This document shows positions 18,199-26,941 of a DNA stretch of 64,000 nt, one piece after another (the first letter of the stretch is position 1; every line of letters begins with the position of its first letter). The position numbers and the translations under genes are program-made. Origin of the DNA: Verrucomicrobiales bacterium (GTDB lineage: Bacteria > Verrucomicrobiota > Verrucomicrobiia > Verrucomicrobiales > DEV007); NCBI GenBank assembly GCA_016795505.1, contig JAEUHH010000026.1:1-64000 (forward strand), in the 5' to 3' direction. The notes below the pieces were generated by a model that worked only from the letters and a program-made list of their open reading frames with translations, was not told the origin of the DNA and did no database searches.

Positions 18199-19911
18199 TC
18201 AGAAGAGGTCACCATTGGCCATCAGGAAATGCTCGACGACGGGGCCGAGGGCGAGGGCGGGGAGGAAGTTCAGCGCGCCGATGAGCAGGACCGTGCCGAT
18301 GAGCAGGATCGTGAAGGTGGCGCCACCGACCGGAAAGGTTCCTGAACTGGGCGGCAGGGTCTGCTTCGCCCCGAGGGACCCGGCCAGGGCCATGATCGGA
18401 ACGATCATCAGGAAACGTCCGACGAGCATGGCGAGACCGAGCGTGGTGTTGTACCAGGGTGTGTTCGCGGTGAGGCCGGCGAAGGCGCTGCCGTTGTTCC
18501 CGGTGGCAGAGCTGTAGGCGTACAGCATCTCGCTGAAGCCGTGGGGGCCGGCGTTGTTGAGACCCGCGACACCCCAATCGCTCGCCGCGGCCCACGCGGT
18601 GAGGCCGAGGATGCTCAGGGTGAGCACGAGCAGCGTGAGCATGGCCAATTTCACTTCCTTGGCCTGGATCTTCTTGCCGAGATATTCCGGCGTGCGGCCC
18701 ACCATGAGGCCGGCGATGAAGACGGCCAGCACGACAAAGACGAGCATGCCATAAAGTCCCGCTCCGACCCCGCCGACGACCACCTCGCCCAGCTCAATCA
18801 TGAACAACGGAACGAGGCCGCCGATCGCGGTGAAAGAGTCGTGCATCGAGTTCACCGCTCCACAGGAGGCGGAGGTGGTGATCGTCGCGAAGAGGGCGGA
18901 ATTGAAGACACCGAAACGCACCTCCTTGCCCTCCAGATTGCCGTCCGCGGCGGCAACACCGAGTTGCTGGTGGATGGGATTGCCCTCCGCCTCGAAGTGC
19001 GCGCAGACGAGCACGCCAGCGATGAATAGTGTCATCATCGCGGACCACACCGCCCAGCCGTGCGCCTGATTCTTTACCATGCGTCCGAGGTACCAGGTGA
19101 GCCCGCTCCCGATCGCGAAAATGGAGAGCATCTGGATGAAATTCGACAGCGGCGTCGGATTCTCGAAGGGATGCGCCGCGTTCGCGTTCACGAATCCACC
19201 ACCGTTCGTGCCGAGCATCTTGATCGCCACCTGCGACGCCATCGGGCCCTGGACGATGAGCTGTTCCGCGCCCTCGAGGGTCGTGACCTTCGTGTAGGAA
19301 TCGAAGTTCTGGATCATCCCCTGGGAGACGAGGAAGATCGCGAAAACGAGGCAGACGGGCAGGAGCAGGTAGCAGGTGACACGGACGAGGTCGGTCCAGA
19401 AGTTCCCGAGCGTTTTTGTGGAACTCCTCGCAATCGCCCGGACAAAGGCGGCGGCGATGCCGATCCCGACGGCCGCGGAGACGAAATTGTGGTAGGTCAG
19501 GCCCACCATCTGCGAGAAATACGACATCGTCGCCTCCCCGCCGTAACTTTGCCAGTTCGTGTTGGTCGTGAAACTCACCGCGGTGTTGAAGGCGAGGTGG
19601 GGGCTCAATCCCGGCAGTCCCTGCGGATTCAGCGGCAGAAACCCCTGCAGACGTAGGATCGCGTAGGTGAACACGACGCCGGCGAAGCTGAAGGCCAGCA
19701 TGGAAACGGTGTACTCCTTCCATCCCTGCTCGCGACGCGGGTCGGTCCCGATCAGCCGGTAGATGAACCGCTCGAGCGGGCGGAAGACGGGGTCGAGCCA
19801 GGTCCTGCCATCCGGATCAAGGACGCGGACGAGATAGAGGCCCAGCGGTTTCGTGATCACCGCGAGACATCCGAGGAACAGGGCGAACTGCAGCCAGTCG
19901 TTGGTTTTCAT
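18199..19911 (-). CDS. kdpA: potassium-transporting ATPase subunit A
   Basis: 570-residue polytopic membrane protein, the potassium-binding channel-like subunit. Filter-type segments are visible: [57 protein letters not shown] and [14 protein letters not shown], each carrying the Gly of a selectivity loop. It is preceded by the tiny kdpF (9-bp gap) and followed by kdpB. Length and termini ([18 protein letters not shown]) agree with the family. Confidence 0.96.
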   Translation of the reverse strand: MKTNDWLQFALFLGCLAVITKPLGLYLVRVLDPDGRTWLDPVFRPLERFIYRLIGTDPRREQGWKEYTVSMLAFSFAGVVFTYAILRLQGFLPLNPQGLPGLSPHLAFNTAVSFTTNTNWQSYGGEATMSYFSQMVGLTYHNFVSAAVGIGIAAAFVRAIARSSTKTLGNFWTDLVRVTCYLLLPVCLVFAIFLVSQGMIQNFDSYTKVTTLEGAEQLIVQGPMASQVAIKMLGTNGGGFVNANAAHPFENPTPLSNFIQMLSIFAIGSGLTWYLGRMVKNQAHGWAVWSAMMTLFIAGVLVCAHFEAEGNPIHQQLGVAAADGNLEGKEVRFGVFNSALFATITTSASCGAVNSMHDSFTAIGGLVPLFMIELGEVVVGGVGAGLYGMLVFVVLAVFIAGLMVGRTPEYLGKKIQAKEVKLAMLTLLVLTLSILGLTAWAAASDWGVAGLNNAGPHGFSEMLYAYSSATGNNGSAFAGLTANTPWYNTTLGLAMLVGRFLMIVPIMALAGSLGAKQTLPPSSGTFPVGGATFTILLIGTVLLIGALNFLPALALGPVVEHFLMANGDLF

Positions 19912-19920
19912 GGAGGGTAT

Positions 19921-20004
19921 TCAGAATCGTTCGGGACGGAGCATCGCCACGGTGAGGTAGGCGAGCAGGGCGATGGCGATGAGTCCGGGGAAAATCGTTT
20001 CCAT
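19921..20004 (-). CDS. kdpF: KdpF-like single-helix peptide
   Basis: 27 codons immediately upstream of kdpA: METIFPGLIAIALLAYLTVA followed by MLRPERF. The hydrophobic helix ending in L-x-P-E-R-F is the pattern of KdpF (which ends in xLLRPERF-type tails), the lipid-like stabilising subunit of the pump. Position, orientation and length agree with the kdpFABC order. It is too short for ordinary gene callers. Confidence 0.88.
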   Translation of the reverse strand: METIFPGLIAIALLAYLTVAMLRPERF

Positions 20005-20027
20005 GGTGCTTGGGTGGGTGGTTGCGC

Positions 20028-20111
20028 TCAAAGCATCTCACACCCGGCCGCGTAGATTCCGCAGACGAGGAAGAAGGCCACGAGCATGGCGAGGTAGATG
20101 AGGTCGATCAT
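20028..20111 (-). CDS. 27-residue membrane peptide upstream of kdpF
   Basis: ATG at 20111, TGA at 20028. The peptide reads MIDLIYLAMLVAFFLVCGIY followed by AAGCEML: one hydrophobic helix with a short acidic N-terminus and a Cys near the C-terminus. It is in the same orientation as kdpF and ends 23 bp before kdpF starts. Small hydrophobic ORFs in this position occur ahead of kdp operons in several phyla, which supports it being real. It is not a KdpF duplicate: the tail LRPERF is missing. Role unknown; a second stabilising peptide is plausible. Confidence 0.65.
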   Translation of the reverse strand: MIDLIYLAMLVAFFLVCGIYAAGCEML

Positions 20112-20172
20112 GGGCTTGCAGGAAGACCATCGGTCCAAGCCGCCCGAACGGGAGTTAATGAATGGTCCCGAA

Positions 20173-20192
20173 CCGTAAAAAAGGTGTCAAAA
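20173..20192 (-). promoter_or_regulatory. T-rich tract, candidate KdpE site
   Basis: On the kdp strand this reads TTTTGACACCTTTTTTACGG, 62-81 bp before the first small ORF. The E. coli KdpE site upstream of kdpF is also T-rich, with a T run followed by TACACC. The resemblance is loose and the call is an inference from position. Confidence 0.25.
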
Positions 20193-20236
20193 TGGCGGAT
20201 GACGCGCATGCGTGCTTGTCGCCCTGGGGAAAACCG

Positions 20237-20255
20237 GATTGGCTCGGAGCCGATC
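20237..20255. promoter_or_regulatory. palindrome, possible operator or hairpin
   Basis: GATTGGCTCGGAGCCGATC, a 19-bp inverted repeat with one T-G pair in the stem and a single central base. It lies 54 bp before the esterase start and 126 bp before the kdp small ORF. Function unknown. Confidence 0.35.
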
Positions 20256-20308
20256 AAGCGCGGAGCCGCCGCCCATCCATCGGTCTCATTTTCGCCTACA
20301 AAAGCTCA

Positions 20309-21172
20309 ATGAAAGCTCGTCTCGCCCTTCTCCTCCTTGCATGCCTCGCATCCCCGGCATTCTCCCAAGTGTCTCCGAAAACCCTCCCCTACGTCGACGA
20401 CGGCCATGACCGCCACCTCCTCGACATTTACGCCCCCAACGGAGCAAAGAACCTGCCCGTCGTCTTCTGGATCCACGGTGGAGGCTGGCAGACGGGCGAC
20501 AAGTCGAGCGTGCAGGAAAAGCCGCGCTACTTCATGGAGAAAGGCTTCGTCTTCGTCTCGACGAACTACCGGCTGCTCCCCGAGGTCGAGATGGGCATGC
20601 TGATCCGCGACGTGGCCAAGGCCCTCGCCTGGACCCACCGGCACATCGCGGAGCACGGCGGCGATCCGTCGCGGATCATCGTCGGGGGCCACTCCGCCGG
20701 CGCCCAGTTGGCCGCGATCCTGTGCACCGACGAGCGCTATCTGAAGGAGGAAGGCCTCGATTTCTCGGGGCTGAAGGGTTGTGTCCCGGTCGATGGCGAC
20801 ACCTACGACATTCCCGCCATCATCGAGACCGCGGAGACGCGCCGCCGCGTCCATCACGAGCCGCAGGCAAAGTTCGGTCATCGCGAAAAGTTCGGCAACG
20901 ATCCCGCGAAACACGTCGATTTCTCCGCCGTCACCCACGTCGCGAAGGACAAGGGCATTCCGCCGTTCCTCATCCTCCACGTCGCGGATCACCCGGATGT
21001 CAGCGCCCAAGCGCGGCGTTTCGGTGCGGTTCTGAAGGAGGCCGGCATTCCGGTGACGGTGCACGGCCAGAAGGAGACGAATCACACCCGCATCAACGCC
21101 GAGATCGGCACCGAAGGCGATCCGGTGACGCCGGTGCTGTCCGAGTTTTTGGCTAAATGCCTCAAGCCCTGA
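20309..21172 (+). CDS. secreted alpha/beta-hydrolase (HSL/BD-FAE-type esterase)
   Basis: 287 residues; signal peptide [20 protein letters not shown]. Oxyanion-hole motif HGGGW (56-60) and nucleophile motif GHSAG with Ser129 mark the hormone-sensitive-lipase/BD-FAE esterase group; the His of the triad is likely in ETNHTRIN near the C-terminus. Such enzymes remove acetyl or other acyl groups from carbohydrates. It is the first gene of a plus-strand run of five exported proteins, with only 4 bp to the next gene, so an acyl-glycan substrate is the likely context. Confidence 0.85.
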   Translation: MKARLALLLLACLASPAFSQVSPKTLPYVDDGHDRHLLDIYAPNGAKNLPVVFWIHGGGWQTGDKSSVQEKPRYFMEKGFVFVSTNYRLLPEVEMGMLIRDVAKALAWTHRHIAEHGGDPSRIIVGGHSAGAQLAAILCTDERYLKEEGLDFSGLKGCVPVDGDTYDIPAIIETAETRRRVHHEPQAKFGHREKFGNDPAKHVDFSAVTHVAKDKGIPPFLILHVADHPDVSAQARRFGAVLKEAGIPVTVHGQKETNHTRINAEIGTEGDPVTPVLSEFLAKCLKP

Positions 21173-21176
21173 TTTC

Positions 21177-22724
21177 ATGAAAGCCGCCGGCCTTCTCGTC
21201 CTCGCGCTGGCGGCTTCCGCCACGGCCGCTGAACCGATCCAGATCGGCAAGGAGCGCCAGTTGTTCCTCGACGACCACCTCATCGAGCACACCGAGCATC
21301 TCGTCCGCCGGGTCCAGCCAGCGAAGAAACACGAGGCCAATCCGCTGATCGTGCCGAAGGAGGCGTGGGAGCCCGAAGGCTACGTGGTGCCGAGCGTGCT
21401 CTACGACGAGGAGGAAAAGCTCTTCAAGTTGTGGGCCGACGGCTACGGCATCGGCGTCTTCTATTTCACGAGCAAGGACGGCATCCATTGGGATCGACCC
21501 GCGCTGCGGCTCTTTCCCGAGTTCGATTCCGGACCGACCAACCGCGTCATCCTCAGCGGCAGCGAGATCGATGTCGAGGACGCCCCGCCGGACAAGCTCG
21601 ACTACATGCGGTCGCGCGAAGCGGGCTGGCGCTACTTCGGTCATGCCAGCGGGGTCATCAAGGACCCGCGCGAAACCGACCCGGCGAAACGCTACAAGAT
21701 GGCCTTCCTCTGGATCAACCGGCAGCACCAGCCGCCCGGTGCGACCCGCGCGGGCAAGTTCATCGCCATGGGCGCGGCCTTCAGTCCCGACGGCATCCAC
21801 TGGACCCCGGTGAACGAACCCGTCTGCCGGGCCACCGTCGATCTGCCCTTCCACATCAACTACGACGAGAAACGCCGTCGCTGGGTGCTCTACGGTCGCG
21901 TCACCGGCGTGGTCTCGGAGGAAAAGAAGGCCGCCCATGCTGCGGATCCGAACCTGCAGTACAACATGGGCCGCGCCGTGATCCGTTGCGAGAGCGAGGA
22001 CTTCCTCCACTGGACGCCGGAGAAGGGCGAGCTCGTCATGGCCAGCGACGCCCGTGACAGCACCCTGACCGAGATCTACGATCTGCGCAGCGTGCCCTAC
22101 GCGGGACTTCACCTCGGCTTCGTCCACGCCTTCATCAACGAGCCGGACCACGTCGCCCTGCCCATCCAGCTCGCCGTGAGCCGCGACAACCGCACCTGGC
22201 AGCGGCTCGACGACCGCTCGCCCTTTCTCGGCAATGGCGGTCTCGGCGAATGGGACCGCGGCGTCATCTCGCCTCCGACGGCCGATCCGGTCACGGTCGG
22301 CGATGAGCTGCGCTTCTATTACACCGGCCGGAACACGCTGCACAGCACGCGGTGGAAATTCGAGGACAATCCCAAGCTCCTCGGCCACATCGCCCCTTTC
22401 CGCGGTTCCCTCGGTCTCGCCACGATCCGGCGCGACCGCTTTGTCGCCATGGAAGGCAACTTCCGGCCCGGCATCCTGCGAACGAAGCCCTTTGTCCACG
22501 ATGGCTCCGTCCTTCACGTCAACGCCGCGGTGCCCTTCGGGATCCTCACCGTGAGCCTGCTCGACGAGTCGGGCCAGTCCCTGCAGAAGGTGACGGTCCA
22601 GGGACGCGATGACACCTCCATCGCCCTCCCGGAACTGACCAAGATCGCCGGTCGCAAAGGACAGCCGGTGCGGCTGGAGTTCGCAGTGCAAAACGGCCGG
22701 CTCTTTTCGTTTTGGATCGAGTGA
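21177..22724 (+). CDS. secreted beta-propeller glycoside-hydrolase-like protein (GH43/GH32-like fold)
   Basis: 515 residues; signal peptide MKAAGLLVLALAASATAAEP. The mature start QIGKERQLFLDDHLIE and repeated blade motifs such as YFTSKDGIHWDRP, AAFSPDGIHWTPVNEP and CESEDFLHWTPEKGE suggest a five-bladed propeller like GH43/GH32/GH130 relatives. Tryptophans in the HW repeats are typical of such blades. Catalytic acids cannot be assigned by eye. It is placed second in the five-gene operon, 4 bp after the esterase and 17 bp before the DUF4838 gene. Confidence 0.65.
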   Translation: MKAAGLLVLALAASATAAEPIQIGKERQLFLDDHLIEHTEHLVRRVQPAKKHEANPLIVPKEAWEPEGYVVPSVLYDEEEKLFKLWADGYGIGVFYFTSKDGIHWDRPALRLFPEFDSGPTNRVILSGSEIDVEDAPPDKLDYMRSREAGWRYFGHASGVIKDPRETDPAKRYKMAFLWINRQHQPPGATRAGKFIAMGAAFSPDGIHWTPVNEPVCRATVDLPFHINYDEKRRRWVLYGRVTGVVSEEKKAAHAADPNLQYNMGRAVIRCESEDFLHWTPEKGELVMASDARDSTLTEIYDLRSVPYAGLHLGFVHAFINEPDHVALPIQLAVSRDNRTWQRLDDRSPFLGNGGLGEWDRGVISPPTADPVTVGDELRFYYTGRNTLHSTRWKFEDNPKLLGHIAPFRGSLGLATIRRDRFVAMEGNFRPGILRTKPFVHDGSVLHVNAAVPFGILTVSLLDESGQSLQKVTVQGRDDTSIALPELTKIAGRKGQPVRLEFAVQNGRLFSFWIE

Positions 22725-22741
22725 GGATTTCCCCCGCGGCG

Positions 22742-24553
22742 ATGAAACGGTTCCTCTTTATCATTCCCTTTCTCCTCGCCACGATCGAGGCGGCCGAAAT
22801 CGTCGTGGTCGACGACCGCCGCTCCGAGCACGTCATTCACCACGCGCCCGGGGCCGACGCCACGACGGTGCTGGCGGCCCGCGAATTGCAGCGGGGCATC
22901 CAGAACGCCACCGGCGTGATGCTGCCCATCGTCACCGATGCCCCGGCCGGACCGGCTCTGCGGCTCGTTTCCGAGCCGACACTGCCGCAGGATGGCTTCG
23001 AGATCCGGAGCGAAGGACGCGATCTCATCTTCGCGGGCAACGACACCCAGACCGGTGCCGCGGGCGATACGTGGTTTGTCCCCAGTCAGGGAGTCTACTT
23101 CGGCGTGGTGGAGTTCCTCGAGCGTTTCCTCGGCGCCCGCTGGCTCATGCCCGGTGAATGGGGCGAGGAAATCCCGACTCGCCAGGAACTTCGCGTCGTG
23201 CTCGACGAGCCGCTCCGCGGTTCGCCCGGCTTTGCCGTGCGCCAGCTCGCCTACGTCGGCGAGAGCGATCCGAATTGGCCGGGACGGCCGAAATCCGAGA
23301 CGACCAACTGGATGCGCCGTCATCGCCTGACAAACGCCTTCCACGCGCATGTCGCCGGATACGGCCATTCCTGGGACGATTACCTGAAACCCGCCGACAT
23401 GGAGGCGCATCCCGAATGGAAATCGACCCGGGGCGACGCGGTGCGCAACGGCAAGGTCGCCTTTTTCTGCACCACGGCACCGGGCCTCGTCGATCTCTTC
23501 GCCGCCCGCGTCATCGAGTCGATGGACCGGAATCCGAACCGCCCCATGTCCTCGATCTCGCCGACCGACGGCGGCGGCTTCTGCGATTGCGACCGCTGCA
23601 AGAAGCTCATCGGCACCGATCCCCACGGAAAACCGAACCACGCCCTCGCGATCCTCACCTTCTACCAACAGGTCGCCGCGATCGTCGCCCGCGAGCGGCC
23701 CGGCCGCCGCCTCGGCGGTTTCGTCTACTACAACTACCAGTATCCGCCGGAGCATCCACCCGCCCTGCCCGAAAATCTCTCCCTCTGCTGGGCACCGCTG
23801 AACTACTACGGCTACGGCCTCCTCAAGCCCGTCTACCGCAATGAGTTCGACGGCGTCATGAAACGCTGGGCGGAGCTCGCGCCGCGCTTCACCTACCACA
23901 ACTACTCGACCTGGATGCGCTGCTACCACGGTGCGCCCTTGCCCGTCTCGCTCGACATCCTCGGACGCGAACTGCCCGCCGCCGCCGCGAACCGCGCCTG
24001 GGGTGCCCGCATGGTCGGCACGACCGCGTGGGGAGTGAATGCGCCGGTCAATTACCTCATCGCGAAGCAACTCTGGAATCCCGGACTCGATCTCTCCGCG
24101 ACGCTCGACGAGTGGCTTTCCCTAGCCTACGGCCCCGGGTGGCCCGAGATGCGCGGGCTCTACGACGCCCTCGACGAGCGGATGCGCCTCCACAAGGAAG
24201 CCGAGTCGCCCGTTTACAAAGGCAGCCAATACGAGATCAACGCCGCCGTGATGCGCGCGGTCTACGCGCCTTTTTTCCCGGAGATGGAGCGCCGTTACCT
24301 CGCCACTCAATCCCGCTGCGGGACCGAGCCGCAGCGGCGGCGCCTCGCGATGTTTGGCGACAATCTCATCCAGCTCCATCACGCCCTGAGGAATGCCGGA
24401 CTCCTCGAGCGGCCCGAGACCTCCACCTTCCACCGCGACGATGCGGCCTTCGCTGATTTTCTCAAGAGCATGGAGTCCGGCTTCAGCCTTTACCGCGCCG
24501 AGCGTGGCCTTGACCACGGCCCCATCTGGGAGGGAGAATACCGTGCTCCATGA
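22742..24553 (+). CDS. secreted DUF4838 protein, GH67/GH20-like fold
   Basis: 603 residues; signal peptide MKRFLFIIPFLLATIEAAE. The N-terminal part (VLAARELQRGIQNATGVMLP) is the alpha/beta domain seen ahead of GH20/GH67 barrels. The middle region carries FCDCDRCKKLIG, the Cys-rich signature of DUF4838, followed by GGFVYYNYQYPPEHPP. The third part is helical. DUF4838 proteins are frequent in polysaccharide-degrading loci of Verrucomicrobiota and Bacteroidota, but no activity is settled for the family. The stop codon overlaps the next start (ATGA at 24550), so it is translationally coupled to the SGNH hydrolase. Confidence 0.78.
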   Translation: MKRFLFIIPFLLATIEAAEIVVVDDRRSEHVIHHAPGADATTVLAARELQRGIQNATGVMLPIVTDAPAGPALRLVSEPTLPQDGFEIRSEGRDLIFAGNDTQTGAAGDTWFVPSQGVYFGVVEFLERFLGARWLMPGEWGEEIPTRQELRVVLDEPLRGSPGFAVRQLAYVGESDPNWPGRPKSETTNWMRRHRLTNAFHAHVAGYGHSWDDYLKPADMEAHPEWKSTRGDAVRNGKVAFFCTTAPGLVDLFAARVIESMDRNPNRPMSSISPTDGGGFCDCDRCKKLIGTDPHGKPNHALAILTFYQQVAAIVARERPGRRLGGFVYYNYQYPPEHPPALPENLSLCWAPLNYYGYGLLKPVYRNEFDGVMKRWAELAPRFTYHNYSTWMRCYHGAPLPVSLDILGRELPAAAANRAWGARMVGTTAWGVNAPVNYLIAKQLWNPGLDLSATLDEWLSLAYGPGWPEMRGLYDALDERMRLHKEAESPVYKGSQYEINAAVMRAVYAPFFPEMERRYLATQSRCGTEPQRRRLAMFGDNLIQLHHALRNAGLLERPETSTFHRDDAAFADFLKSMESGFSLYRAERGLDHGPIWEGEYRAP

Positions 24554-25407
24554 AGATCCGATTCACCACCCTGGTCGCGGCACTGGTCCTGACCATCGAC
24601 CTGTCCCTCCCGGTCAGGGCGGAGGACGCCGGACCGTGGCGCGTCTTCTACACCGGTCACAGCTTTGCCGGAGCCGCGCCTGCCTGGCTGGGATCGCTGG
24701 CTCAGCAGGGTGGGGTGGCCGGCTATGAGAATCTCGGCCGCCAATCGCTAGGTGGTTCCCGGGTCATCGACCATTGGAACCTCGCTGACGAGAAAAATAT
24801 CGCCAAGAAGACCCTGGCCACCGGCACCGTCGATGTGCTCGTGCTGGCGCCGAACATGCATATGCCCGACGAGGGCATCGATCGCTTCGTCGACCTCGCC
24901 CGGCAGCACCATCCCGCGGTTCGCATTGCCGTGCAGGCCTCGTGGATGACCTGGGACGGACTCGGCCGGAACGGCATCACCAATGCCGGGCGAGACACCC
25001 GGCCCGTTTCCGAGATCCGCGAGCGGACCATGAAACACCTCGACGAGGTGCGCGCCCAGCTCCGCGCCATCAATGCCCGCGTCGGTGCCGACATCTGCCA
25101 CCTCATCCCCACCGGCGCCGCCGTGGTGCGGCTGCGGGAGCGCATCGCGGCGGGCGAGCTTCCCGGATACGACCGGCCCTCGCTGCTCTTTCACGACGAT
25201 ATCGGGCATGCCGGATTGGCCGTGCAGCACCTCAATGCCTACCTTCATTACGCCGTCATTTTCCGGCGGGATCCCCGCACCCTCGCTGGCATCGGCTGGC
25301 CCGTCCGCGAGCCCGAGCCCGTGCCGGGTTTCCGCAAAATTCTCCTCGAGATCGCCTGGGAGTCCGCCCTTGCCGAGCCCCTCAGTGGCGTGACCGACGC
25401 GCTGTGA
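24550..25407 (+). CDS. secreted SGNH-like hydrolase
   Basis: 285 residues; signal peptide about 1-24 (MKIRFTTLVAALVLTIDLSL then PVRAED). Block I of the SGNH fold is YTGHSFAG with Ser38, a GHS variant of the usual GDS; the C-terminal block has FHDDIGHAG, whose Asp and His would complete the triad. These features fit carbohydrate esterases of the SGNH group. The ATG overlaps the stop of the DUF4838 gene by 4 bp. It is likely the second esterase of the same degradation operon. Confidence 0.7.
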   Translation: MKIRFTTLVAALVLTIDLSLPVRAEDAGPWRVFYTGHSFAGAAPAWLGSLAQQGGVAGYENLGRQSLGGSRVIDHWNLADEKNIAKKTLATGTVDVLVLAPNMHMPDEGIDRFVDLARQHHPAVRIAVQASWMTWDGLGRNGITNAGRDTRPVSEIRERTMKHLDEVRAQLRAINARVGADICHLIPTGAAVVRLRERIAAGELPGYDRPSLLFHDDIGHAGLAVQHLNAYLHYAVIFRRDPRTLAGIGWPVREPEPVPGFRKILLEIAWESALAEPLSGVTDAL

Positions 25408-25433
25408 ACGCCCATCCATTCAACTTCCCTGAC

Positions 25434-26369
25434 ATGAAAGCCCCCGTTCTGCTGACCAGCCTGCTCGCCCTCCTCATGCCGCTGCCGCTCGCCGCCCAGG
25501 AGCCCGAGATCGCCACCACGCTCACCTTCACCGAGGGGCCGACGGTGGATACCGATGGCAGCGTCTATTTCACCGAGATCATCACCCAGCGCATCATCAA
25601 GCTCGGTCCCGACGGTCGGCAGACCACCTGGAGGGAGAACAGCAATGTCGCCAACGGCCTGCTCATCGATCCCCAGCGCCGCCTCGTCGCCTGCGAAGGC
25701 GCCACCTTCGAGCGGCCCGGTGTGAAAGTCAGCGGCATCCCGCGGGTGACCCGAACCGATCTCGCCACCGGGCAGATGGAGATCCTCGCGGACAACTACG
25801 AGGGACGGCCCCTGACCGGGCCGAACGATGTCACCATCGATTCGAAGGGTCGCCTCTACTTCACCGAACTGGGAGGCGCCGCCGTCTATCGCATCGATGC
25901 CCCGGGCCGCATCGCCCGCATTCTCGCCGCGCCCGATGTGCAAAATCCCAACGGCATCCAAGTTTCCCCCGACGACCGGTATCTCTACCTTGTCGAGGCC
26001 AACCAGAAGGCCGGCGGTGCCCGTCTCATCCGCCGCTACGACCTCCAGCCGGACGGCACCGTGACGAACATGAAAATCCACTTCGATTTCTCCCCCGGCC
26101 GCAGCGCCGACGGCATGAGCATCGACGAGGCCGGCAATCTCTGGGCGGCGGCGGGGCTCAACCAGTTGCGCGGCACCTCCGAGACCCTGGACACGAAGTG
26201 CGGCGTCCATGTCATCTCGCCCGAGGGCAAGCGGATCCAGTTCATCCCCATCCCCGAGGACACCATCACCAACACCGCCTTTGGTGGTCCCGACCGGAAG
26301 ACTCTTTACATCACCGCTGGCAAGAATCTCTATCGCATCCGCACCGAGATACCCGGCCTGCCGCGCTGA
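25434..26369 (+). CDS. secreted SMP-30/gluconolactonase-like protein
   Basis: 311 residues; signal peptide MKAPVLLTSLLALLMPLPLA. Six-bladed propeller motifs of the SMP-30/gluconolactonase group are seen: TFTEGPTVDTDGSVYFTE, the Asn-containing NVANGLLIDPQRRLVACEG, PNDVTIDSKGRLYFTE, NPNGIQVSPDDRYLYLVE and ADGMSIDEAGNLWAA; the Glu, Asn and Asp positions bind the catalytic calcium. These enzymes hydrolyse sugar lactones. It ends the five-gene operon, 26 bp after the SGNH gene, and is followed by a hairpin at 26396. Confidence 0.8.
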   Translation: MKAPVLLTSLLALLMPLPLAAQEPEIATTLTFTEGPTVDTDGSVYFTEIITQRIIKLGPDGRQTTWRENSNVANGLLIDPQRRLVACEGATFERPGVKVSGIPRVTRTDLATGQMEILADNYEGRPLTGPNDVTIDSKGRLYFTELGGAAVYRIDAPGRIARILAAPDVQNPNGIQVSPDDRYLYLVEANQKAGGARLIRRYDLQPDGTVTNMKIHFDFSPGRSADGMSIDEAGNLWAAAGLNQLRGTSETLDTKCGVHVISPEGKRIQFIPIPEDTITNTAFGGPDRKTLYITAGKNLYRIRTEIPGLPR

Positions 26370-26395
26370 GCGGCAGCCCGCGGCGGTGGCCGCAT

Positions 26396-26422
26396 TTCCG
26401 ATCCGACCCGGTTGGATCGGAA
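26396..26422 (+). terminator. hairpin downstream of the five-gene operon
   Basis: Perfect 9-bp stem TTCCGATCC / GGATCGGAA with a 9-base loop, starting 26 bp after the lactonase stop codon. There is no following T run, so it is not a classical intrinsic terminator; it could still end transcription or protect the 3' end of the mRNA. Confidence 0.4.
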
Positions 26423-26684
26423 TGGCACGGGATTCATGTAGTAGGGCAATCGTGCAGCTGATAGGATGCCGGAGACATCACAGTAGATTTCCAGAATCCA
26501 GAAGCATGCTGATCTCATCTGAAATGGTCACTGGCGGCGTATCAACATTTCCAGGGCCAACATTGAAGTTCCAGTCCCGATCTGGGGGAATTCGCCTGCC
26601 GAAAAGATGTCTTTCCTAGTGTCGGCTTTTCTCGGACGTGGAAACAGAACTGCCTCTTATGAATTTTTGGCAATGAGGCAAAGT

Positions 26685-26712
26685 TTGACAAAATTAAAAA
26701 TTGCAATATTTT
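26685..26712 (+). promoter_or_regulatory. sigma-70-like promoter
   Basis: Perfect -35 box TTGACA at 26685-26690, 16-base spacer, and a -10-like TATTTT at 26707-26712 (four of six consensus bases). It points toward the SHOCT-domain gene at 26942, leaving a leader of over 200 bases, which is long; a closer promoter may exist. Confidence 0.35.
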
Positions 26713-26941
26713 CCATAAAATTTACATTTTCGCACCTTCTCATTCGGCCCGGGGGGATGTTCTTTCGGAATGATCATTCGCTAGCGGTTGAACTTTGAAA
26801 TTGAAGAGCTCGTTGGAAATTTTAGTGGGCGGGATTGTCGAAAATGGATTTTCCGAAATTGGCAGCTTATCTAAATAGAGAGTCGCCAACTTCTTCCAGA
26901 AAGAAGCAATTGAACAAGTCAGGTTCCCAACCAATCAAGAA

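Larger units (their letters stand above)
20112..20308. other. divergent intergenic region between kdp and the esterase operon
   Basis: About 200 bp with no gene. It must hold the kdp promoter (leftward) and the promoter of the esterase operon (rightward). Visible items are a T-rich tract on the kdp strand (20173-20192) and a 19-bp near-palindrome (20237-20255). No riboswitch fold was recognised by eye. Confidence 0.6.
26370..26941. other. AT-rich intergenic region without a recognisable gene
   Basis: 570 bp with base composition far more AT-rich than its surroundings from about 26450 onward. Short open frames exist on both strands (for example 26607-26798 plus, 26740-26934 minus) but none has a recognisable motif, signal peptide or start context. 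It contains the operon hairpin (26396-26422) and a sigma-70-like promoter (26685-26712). Confidence 0.6.

Noticed and set aside
16320-18284. 654-codon plus-strand frame opposite kdpB
   Set aside because: Antisense to a fully conserved P-type ATPase; composition is rich in Ser, Arg and Thr as expected from a shadow frame.
20112-20308. c-di-AMP (ydaO-type) riboswitch upstream of kdp
   Set aside because: The leader does not show the conserved ydaO core by eye; only a T-rich tract and a short palindrome were found.
21162-24070. Two minus-strand frames of more than 500 codons opposite the glycosidase-like and DUF4838 genes
   Set aside because: Shadow frames of well-supported plus-strand genes in a tight operon.
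26740-26934. Small minus-strand ORF in the AT-rich gap
   Set aside because: No motif, membrane segment or start context; likely chance in low-GC sequence.
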